Shown here one piece after another: positions 7,240-11,915 of a stretch of DNA of 11,915 bases; the stretch's first letter is position 1; the number at the start of each line of letters is the position of its first letter. The notes beneath the pieces were generated by a model that saw only the letters and a list, made by a program, of their open reading frames with translations, did no database searches and had not been told where the DNA came from. The translations under genes were made by a program, and so were the position numbers. This DNA comes from JBEKCP01 sp050014815 (GTDB lineage: Bacteria > Planctomycetota > Planctomycetia > Pirellulales > Thermoguttaceae). The DNA lies in contig JBEKCP010000110.1 of NCBI GenBank assembly GCA_050014815.1, forward strand, positions 1 through 11,915. Direction: 5' to 3'.

Positions 7240-8057
7240 GTTCGGTAGCACAGACGTTTGGTGGTTCCGTCGTCCTGTTCCTGTCAGCGTGTCTTACGGC
7301 CGGCGGCGCCGAACCGCGTGCCGAACCGGCGCCGTGGGTGACGCACCCGTTCAACGGCAAGAACCTCGACGGATGGAAGGCCAACCCCTCCAAGAACGGC
7401 GAGAACCTCTGGCGCGTCGGCAAGGCGGAGGTCGATCCGAACGACCCGAAACGACTGGTGGTCAAGGAGGACGGGAGCGACCTGGTCAACGTGGGCGTCG
7501 GCCAAGATCTGTTGACCGAGGCTCGCTACGGCGACTGCCGCATCGAGATCGAGGTCATGGTCCCGAAGGGTTCCAACTCGGGCATTTACGTGATGGGCAA
7601 GCACGAGGTGCAGGTGCTCGACGGCCTGAATGAGCGCGCGTACCCGAAAGGCAACATGGGGGCGATCTACGGCGTTCGCGGCCCTTCGTACTTCCCCGCG
7701 GCGTGGCTTGATCGTGACTGGCGAGACAAGGAGTGCATCGCTTGGCTGAAGAGCGACGAGTACGCGAAGTGCGTGGCGAAGGTGCTCAAGCAGCCGGGCG
7801 AGTGGCAGAAGTTCGTCATCGAGTTCCAGTTGGGAAAGTCCGACCCGACCACCAAGCAGACCACCCCGGCCAGATTCGTTCGCGTGGAACTCAACGGCGT
7901 GTTGATTCACGACAACTTCGAGATGGAGCGCGGCGCCCGGTCGCCCGGCCCGCTTTATCTGCAAGGCAACCACGGGCCTGTGGCCTATCGCAACATCAAG
8001 ATCACGCCGCTGGGCAGCGACAAGAAGGAACCTACCCCAGGAGAGACCAAGCCATGA
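7236..8057 (+). CDS. Exported DUF1080 protein (3-keto-disaccharide hydrolase fold)
   Basis: This 273-residue protein has a signal peptide (residues 1 to about 24, VVLFLSACLTAGGAEP). One DUF1080 domain spans about 36-260. It opens with PFNGKNLDGWKA and has the central beta-sheet motifs YGDCRIEIEVMVPKGSNSGI and HEVQVLDG. It closes with ARSPGPLYLQGNHGPVAYRN followed by IKITPL. The concanavalin-like fold is known as the 3-keto-disaccharide hydrolase domain; characterised members cleave glycosidic bonds of sugars oxidised at C3, in the periplasm. A Cys precedes the cut region (SACLTAGG), so a lipoprotein is possible but the lipobox is poor. ATG 7236 has AGGAG seven bases upstream; a longer open frame upstream is an overlap shadow of the previous gene. 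It overlaps both neighbours by ATGA, and its partner oxidoreductase follows immediately, which supports a shared keto-sugar route. Confidence 0.9.
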   Translation: MSSVAQTFGGSVVLFLSACLTAGGAEPRAEPAPWVTHPFNGKNLDGWKANPSKNGENLWRVGKAEVDPNDPKRLVVKEDGSDLVNVGVGQDLLTEARYGDCRIEIEVMVPKGSNSGIYVMGKHEVQVLDGLNERAYPKGNMGAIYGVRGPSYFPAAWLDRDWRDKECIAWLKSDEYAKCVAKVLKQPGEWQKFVIEFQLGKSDPTTKQTTPARFVRVELNGVLIHDNFEMERGARSPGPLYLQGNHGPVAYRNIKITPLGSDKKEPTPGETKP

Positions 8058-9373
8058 GCCACAAACCCAATCGACGCAAGTTTCTCATCTCCGCCGGTGC
8101 TGCCGGCGCGGCGGGGATCGGCCTGTGCCACGTCGTTCCTGCCCGCGTTCTCGGCGGTGCGGAGGGGCCGCCGCCGAGCGAGGCGCTGCGCTATGCCATT
8201 ATCGGCGTGGGCGGACTGGGCAGCGCCATCGCCAGCGGTTGCGTCACTGCTGGCAATAAGCATCGCCGGTTGATCGCCATCTGCGATTGCGACCCCAACC
8301 GACTGGAACAGATGCGGGGGCGGTTTGCGCCCCTCGTCAAAGAAAACCAGGGCCACGAATTGGCCTGTTACCTCGACTTCCGCGACCTGTTGGAGCGTAC
8401 CGACCTCGACGTCGTCCACGTCGGCACGCCGCCGCAGTGGCACGCGCTGATTTCGATCATGGCCATGCAGATGGGCATCGACGTGATGTGCGAGAAGCCG
8501 ATGGTCCGGTTCATCAACGAGGGCCCGAGGGTCATCGAGGCGGCCAAGCAGTACGGTCGCATCTGCCTGGTCGACAGCGGCTGCTTCCACGATATGTCGC
8601 GCACGGCGGCGGTGGCCCGTAAACTCGCGCGGGCCGGCCTGCTCGGCCAGCCGCTCACCGGCCGCAGGCTGCTGCCCCACAACGGCGGCCGGACCAGGGC
8701 CTTGCCGAAGACCATCGCGCCGCCGGAAGAGAACCCGGCGAGGGACATGTGGTGCGGCCCGTCCCCCTGGATCCCTTGGCGCGGCGGCCCGTTCCGGCAC
8801 TTGTGGAACTACGACAACGGCATGCAGGCCGACATCGGGGCGCACCACGTCCCCACGGTGGTCGAGTGCCTGAACAAGTTCGGCGAAGACCCGGTCGAGA
8901 TCGTCGGCGAAGGTCACTATCCGCCCGACCCGCAGTTCATTCAGCCCTATTACCGCTCGGTGCTGCGCTATGCCGACGGGACGAAACTCGTGCTCGAAAG
9001 CAGCCTCGGGCAAGAGGGTCAGCCGGCGATTGGGTTCGAGATCGCCGGGCCTAAGGGACGGATTTACGCGGAGGGACAGAAGGACACGCCGCGGAGCGAC
9101 CCGCCCGAACTGCTCGCCGCAGCGGCAAAACTCCCCGACGAGCCGCGGCGCATTTCCAGCGACGAGGCGTTTCGCACGCGCAAGGACGCCTACGCCCAGA
9201 ACCCCAGCGCCGAGGTGCAGTTTAGCGCCGAGAAGACCATCCACCTGTCGAACATCGCCTTCCGCACCGGGCGGAAGATCATCTGGGATCCGGCCAAGCA
9301 GACGATCGTCGGCGACGACGAGGCCGCTTCCCTATTGAACCTCCCCGTTCGCGCGCCCTGGCGACTCTACTGA
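8054..9373 (+). CDS. Tat-exported Gfo/Idh/MocA-family oxidoreductase
   Basis: This 439-residue NAD(P)-dependent sugar oxidoreductase has a twin-arginine signal (NRRKFLISAGAAGAAG, residues 6-21), so it folds with its cofactor in the cytoplasm before export. The Rossmann domain has AIIGVGGLGSA, with the G51-x-G53-x-x-G56 motif, and an acidic D78 in ICDCD after the second strand, which leans towards NAD. The family Lys lies in CEKPM (E147-K148-P149). The C-terminal domain has WNYDNGMQADIGAHHVP, whose D260-x-G-x-H264 matches the catalytic Asp/His pattern. WCGPSPWIPWRGGP before it is typical of secreted planctomycete members. In related systems such enzymes oxidise glycosides at C3 or reduce the 3-keto products, matching the DUF1080 gene just upstream. 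ATG 8054 overlaps the previous stop; AGGAG is at 8039-8043. The family is certain; substrate and direction of reaction are unknown. Confidence 0.93.
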   Translation: MSHKPNRRKFLISAGAAGAAGIGLCHVVPARVLGGAEGPPPSEALRYAIIGVGGLGSAIASGCVTAGNKHRRLIAICDCDPNRLEQMRGRFAPLVKENQGHELACYLDFRDLLERTDLDVVHVGTPPQWHALISIMAMQMGIDVMCEKPMVRFINEGPRVIEAAKQYGRICLVDSGCFHDMSRTAAVARKLARAGLLGQPLTGRRLLPHNGGRTRALPKTIAPPEENPARDMWCGPSPWIPWRGGPFRHLWNYDNGMQADIGAHHVPTVVECLNKFGEDPVEIVGEGHYPPDPQFIQPYYRSVLRYADGTKLVLESSLGQEGQPAIGFEIAGPKGRIYAEGQKDTPRSDPPELLAAAAKLPDEPRRISSDEAFRTRKDAYAQNPSAEVQFSAEKTIHLSNIAFRTGRKIIWDPAKQTIVGDDEAASLLNLPVRAPWRLY

Positions 9374-9390
9374 GAAGAAAGGAACCGAAA

Positions 9391-10209
9391 ATGGATACCA
9401 TTCTGAAGGAACTGAATCTCGACAAGGCCATGACGCGCGAGGATGCGGCGAGCAATCGCGAGGTGATCGCCAAACTGGTGGCCGCCGGGCCGAAGGCCGT
9501 CGAACACCTGGTGAATCGGCTGGCCGATAACGGCGACCCGACGGCCCAAGTGGCGTTGCACGCGATGGCTTTCGCCGTAGGCGCGCCCGGCAAGGAGGAG
9601 CACCTTAAGGGTTTCGTCGATGCGTTGGCCGCGCAACTGCAGCGAGACCTGCCTCAGGGGACGAAGTATTTCCTGATCGAGCAGCTTCAGTTGACCGGCG
9701 GCCGACAGGCCGTGCCGGCCATCGCCGCCAACCTGGGCGAAAACGCGCTGGCGGACCCCGCCTCGCGGGCGCTGACGCGGATCGGCGGGCCGGATGCGGC
9801 AGCCGCGCTGCGCGAGGCCCTGCCGAAAGCCAAGGGCCGGGCGCGGCTGTCGATCATGCAGGCCCTGACGGACCTCGGCGACCGGCAATCGCTCGATGAG
9901 TTCCGCAAGACCGCCAAGGACGAAAACCGCGACGCCCGCGTGCTGGCCCTGTTCTCTCTTGCCGACTTGGGCGACGCCTCTTCGACGGATCTCGTCCTCG
10001 GTTCGGTCGACGGGAAGCCGCGTTTCGAGCGGATGCAGAACTTCCGCGCCGCGCTGCGTTTGGCCCAGCGGCTTAAGGAGGCGGGAAAAGCTTCCGAAGC
10101 GAAACGGGTCTATCAGGAGGTTCTGAAGCGCTGCACCGGCGATCACGAGTCGCACGTGAAGCAGGCCGCCGCACGCGGGCTGCTGATGCTGGCAGGGGGG
10201 CAGAAATAG
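9391..10209 (+). CDS. HEAT-repeat protein, apparently cytoplasmic
   Basis: This 272-residue, almost all-helical protein has no signal peptide or membrane segment. Repeated helix pairs of about 35-40 residues are visible: EVIAKLVAAGPKAVEHLVNR, LAAQLQRDLPQGTKYFLIEQ, AVPAIAANLGENALADPAS followed by RALTRIGGPDAAAALREALP, then LSIMQALTDLGDRQSLDEF and ARVLALFSLADLGDASSTDL. Near residues 215-250 a TPR-like stretch (AGKASEAKRVYQEVLKRC) is followed by one more HEAT-type helix. Such alpha-solenoids bind proteins or nucleic acids and have no enzymatic motif. In planctomycetes this type is often attached to larger secreted proteins, so a stand-alone cytoplasmic copy is notable. The start has AAAGGAA six bases upstream and lies 17 bases after the oxidoreductase stop, so it belongs to the same operon. 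Its role there, perhaps assembly or export of a partner, is not shown. Confidence 0.83.
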   Translation: MDTILKELNLDKAMTREDAASNREVIAKLVAAGPKAVEHLVNRLADNGDPTAQVALHAMAFAVGAPGKEEHLKGFVDALAAQLQRDLPQGTKYFLIEQLQLTGGRQAVPAIAANLGENALADPASRALTRIGGPDAAAALREALPKAKGRARLSIMQALTDLGDRQSLDEFRKTAKDENRDARVLALFSLADLGDASSTDLVLGSVDGKPRFERMQNFRAALRLAQRLKEAGKASEAKRVYQEVLKRCTGDHESHVKQAAARGLLMLAGGQK

Positions 10210-10360
10210 AGACGATTGGCATTGGGCCGCTAACACCCGCTGACCCCCCGCGCATGAGAAAGGCCCAGCTTGCCGCAGGCCAGGCCGCTATCCTACGGTT
10301 CCAGTTCTGCCGCGGAGCGGCTTAGTTCAACCACCGGTTCTTCGGAACGCTGTCAGCCCA

Positions 10361-10443
10361 GCTTGCCTGCGGCGGTCACCCCAACCTCCGCAGCGAAGGT
10401 CCATTCCAGCAAGCGTCGGCGTGCCCCTCCTCCGCAGGCAAGC
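10361..10443. repeat. Perfect 12-bp inverted repeat, extendable to 15 with one mismatch
   Basis: GCTTGCCTGCGG at 10361-10372 is the exact reverse complement of CCGCAGGCAAGC at 10432-10443. Going inward, one mismatch is followed by two more pairs. A related imperfect copy, GCTTGCCGCAGGCC, occurs at about 10268. Three copies of the motif in under 200 bases of gene-free DNA may be a folded RNA, a protein-binding array or the remains of a small mobile repeat. Confidence 0.55.
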
Positions 10444-10622
10444 GGTCGCGAAATGCTTCAGATGGCCGTGGACCTGGATTCGTTGCTCCAGATAGACGAA
10501 GGGGACCATGAAGGGCACCTTTCCACCTTTACGTTATCGAGCATAATCGAGGAAATCCAAGAACTTGGAACTTCTTGCGGTGGGGGGGCTTTACGTTTCC
10601 GCAGGGGCACCGCATAATACCA

Positions 10623-10637
10623 GTCGAACCGTTCGAC
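10623..10637. promoter_or_regulatory. 15-base palindrome, possible operator
   Basis: GTCGAAC and GTTCGAC are exact reverse complements around a single central C. A partial third arm, GTTGAACGGTT at 10662-10672, matches the reverse complement of AACCGTTCGAC except at one base. The cluster lies about 90-135 bases before the DUF1080 fragment start, a place where a regulator could bind. No matching regulator is encoded in the window. Confidence 0.35.
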
Positions 10638-10758
10638 TTGACTCCTCGGCGTGCGCCAGGGGTTGAACGGTTGCTGCTGATCCCATGCCCCTTGTTGTGA
10701 AGCGTTTTCCGGCAAACTATAATCGCAGAACCCATGCAACCCAACTGCGAGAAGCTCC

Positions 10759-10932
10759 ATGCGATTCCTGCTGATGCCAATCTGCCTGACCTTGCTCTCT
10801 GTCGTCGCCTTGGCCGCCGAATCCGAGGAGGGATTCACACCGCTTTGCGACGGCAAGACCTTCGACGGCTGGGAGGGCAACCGGCAGGTCTTCCGCATCC
10901 AGGATGGGGCGATAGTAGGCGGGAGCCTCCAG
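10759..10932 (+). pseudogene. Truncated DUF1080 (3-keto-disaccharide hydrolase fold) gene, N-terminal 58 codons
   Basis: The fragment starts with a signal peptide (MRFLLMPICLTLLSVVALAA) preceded by GAGAAG six bases upstream. It continues with the first DUF1080 strand motifs: FTPLCDGKTFDGWEG, then FRIQDGAIVGGSLQ near residue 58. Intact members go on for about 150 more residues, including a cysteine- or charge-rich FLCT-type strand, none of which is present. From about 10930 the frame reads Arg/Gly/Ala-rich residues to a stop at 11016, which are simply the complement of the 3' end of the convergent PQQ gene. The breakpoint lies between about 10930 and 10950. It is distinct in sequence from the intact DUF1080 gene at 7236. 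Promoter and ribosome site may still work, giving a short exported peptide. Confidence 0.78.
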
Positions 10933-10949
10933 GCCGTATTCCCAGTCGG

Positions 10950-11915
10950 TCAGGGGCGGGCGGCCGGCTTCACGGCCGGGACGGCAGGCATGCCCGCCGT
11001 CTTCCGCAAATCGTAGCAGTACAAGCCGTCGTGGCCGCGAACGAAGAGGCGGCCGTCAACGACAGGGTAGATTACCGGCTGGTTCGCGTAGGCGGTGTCG
11101 GGCGTGTGCAGCGGCACCCATTGGCCTTCGCCGGCGTGCCTGGTTTCACGGGCCGCGTTGCCGGCGGGCACGACGCGGAAGTCTTTCGGGTCGGCCTCGA
11201 GCATGAAGAACGACTGCCCGCCGTGACGCCCCTCGGGCTGAATGAAAACACGGCCGTCCACGGCGAACATCACCTGCGTCCGAGCCCCGCCGGCCTTGGC
11301 GGTGGCCACTTTCTCGCCGCTGGGGAGCTTGAGGCAGAACGTCTCGGCGGCGCCGTCGATGTAGACGTGGCCATTGGCGATGGTCAGCGCCAGCTTATCG
11401 ATGGCCGGGTGCGGAGCGGTCACCGCCCACGCTTTCTGCATGCCCTGCTCGCCGAGGCGATAGCAGAGCACCTGCGTGTCCTTTCCGAAATCGGCCTCGC
11501 CGGCCTTCCCGCCCTTGGTCACGTCATAGCCTACGAGGTAATTGCCATCGACAATCGGGTAAACATCGCCCAGACCCCAGAACGGTGACTCAGCGGTCCA
11601 AATCGCCTTGCCGGTCTTCGCGTCGAGGCACGAAATTATCGTCTTGCCCTTTTCCCCGCCGCCGGACACCAGCACGCGCTCGACGTTGCCCTTCCGCCAG
11701 ACCAGGAGGTTCCCCGTCGGGCCTTTCCAGAGTTGCTTGCCGCTGGCGCGGTCCAGACCCACGGTGCCGCCGGCGCTGGCCACCAGCACGCCGTCGGCCA
11801 CCACAGGCCCTGTCGCGCCCGCGCCGAATGCGCTTGCGCCCGAGGAGTATTCCCATAGCAGCTTGCCCGTCTTGGCATCCAGTGCGTATACGCGCCCGCC
11901 ATAGTCGCCCACGTA
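10950..11915 (-). CDS. PQQ-like beta-propeller repeat protein, C-terminal part, start beyond window
   Basis: The 321 visible codons give about seven blade repeats. They include RVYALDAKTGKLLWEY, VGLDRASGKQLWKG, SCLDAKTGKAIWTAE, VLCYRLGEQGMQKAWAV, TFCLKLPSGEKVATAK, FFMLEADPKDFRVV and the closing LFVRGHDGLYCYDLRKTAG. Such propellers are exported binding or scaffold proteins; the signal peptide would be right of the window. The last blade VDGRLFVRGHDGLYCYDLRK parallels VDGRMFERMEDGRLACYDLR of the PQQ gene at 1218-2888, so both belong to one subfamily, although overall identity looks modest. The C-terminal tail is Ala/Pro-rich. It converges on the truncated DUF1080 gene with its stop only about 18 bases from the apparent breakpoint. 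The frame is open through position 11915 with no start I trust. Confidence 0.9.
   Translation of the reverse strand, partial: YVGDYGGRVYALDAKTGKLLWEYSSGASAFGAGATGPVVADGVLVASAGGTVGLDRASGKQLWKGPTGNLLVWRKGNVERVLVSGGGEKGKTIISCLDAKTGKAIWTAESPFWGLGDVYPIVDGNYLVGYDVTKGGKAGEADFGKDTQVLCYRLGEQGMQKAWAVTAPHPAIDKLALTIANGHVYIDGAAETFCLKLPSGEKVATAKAGGARTQVMFAVDGRVFIQPEGRHGGQSFFMLEADPKDFRVVPAGNAARETRHAGEGQWVPLHTPDTAYANQPVIYPVVDGRLFVRGHDGLYCYDLRKTAGMPAVPAVKPAARP

Larger units (their letters stand above)
10210..10758. other. Intergenic region of about 550 bases with inverted repeats, no convincing gene
   Basis: After the HEAT gene no frame on either strand shows a recognisable domain. The plus frame 10270-10617 has a low-complexity Ser/Pro/Arg-rich first half and a more protein-like end (MLQMAVDLDSLLQIDEGD from ATG 10453) but lacks a ribosome site. 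The minus frame 10458-10898 runs into the DUF1080 fragment antisense and looks like chance. Inverted repeats at 10361-10443 and 10623-10637 are listed separately; GCGGTG (10577-10582) and CACCGC (10608-10613) could also pair. The operon's terminator and the promoter of the DUF1080 fragment should be here, but I cannot place either. Confidence 0.45.

Noticed and set aside
7985..9244. Open frame of 419 codons on the minus strand, opposite the oxidoreductase
   Set aside because: Its Arg/Ala/Val-rich product is complementary to an unmistakable Gfo/Idh/MocA gene, including its GxGxxG and EKP motifs.
10270..10617. Possible small plus-strand gene (115 codons, or 55 from ATG 10453)
   Set aside because: No ribosome site, a low-complexity first half and no family resemblance; only the short VDLDSLLQIDEGD stretch looks protein-like.
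10458..10898. Minus-strand frame of 146 codons
   Set aside because: It overlaps antisense the DUF1080 fragment, whose signal peptide and domain are clear, and its product has no motif.

Overview
The window looks like chromosomal accessory DNA of a planctomycete, probably Gemmata- or Pirellula-like. The evidence is the gene families: secreted PQQ-like beta-propellers, DUF1080 (3-keto-disaccharide hydrolase fold) proteins, a Tat-exported Gfo/Idh/MocA oxidoreductase and HEAT-repeat proteins, which are greatly expanded in that phylum. G+C is high, but uneven along the window. No RNA gene or CRISPR array was seen. The taxonomic call is inference from gene content.

Region 1 (1-831, minus strand) is the end of a small integrative element. 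It holds the N-terminal core-binding part of a tyrosine recombinase, running off the left edge and interrupted by an in-frame TGA, and an upstream excisionase-like helix-turn-helix gene. A 17/18-bp inverted repeat lies across the beginning of the recombinase gene.

Region 2 (1218-5576, plus strand) has two consecutive genes for exported proteins: a PQQ-like beta-propeller and a large protein of about 877 residues with an apparent C-terminal alpha/alpha-toroid domain that I cannot assign to a named family. Region 3 (5577-5919) is a short spacer carrying the orphan C-terminal piece of a widespread planctomycete secreted protein.

Region 4 (5920-10209, plus strand) is a tight four-gene operon of higher G+C: a five-bladed-propeller glycosidase-fold protein (DUF4185-like), a DUF1080 protein, a Tat-dependent Gfo/Idh/MocA oxidoreductase and a HEAT-repeat protein. 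The first three are joined by ATGA stop/start overlaps and are all predicted to be exported. Together they suggest a cell-envelope route that oxidises or reduces a sugar at C3 and cleaves the 3-keto-glycoside, with the propeller protein as glycan binder or glycosidase. This functional link is inference from the known chemistry of the DUF1080 and Gfo/Idh/MocA families.

Region 5 (10210-11915) has about 550 bases without a convincing gene but with inverted repeats, then a second DUF1080 gene cut off after about 58 codons, meeting head-on the 3' end of a second PQQ-like beta-propeller gene on the minus strand that runs off the right edge. This junction looks like a rearrangement scar.
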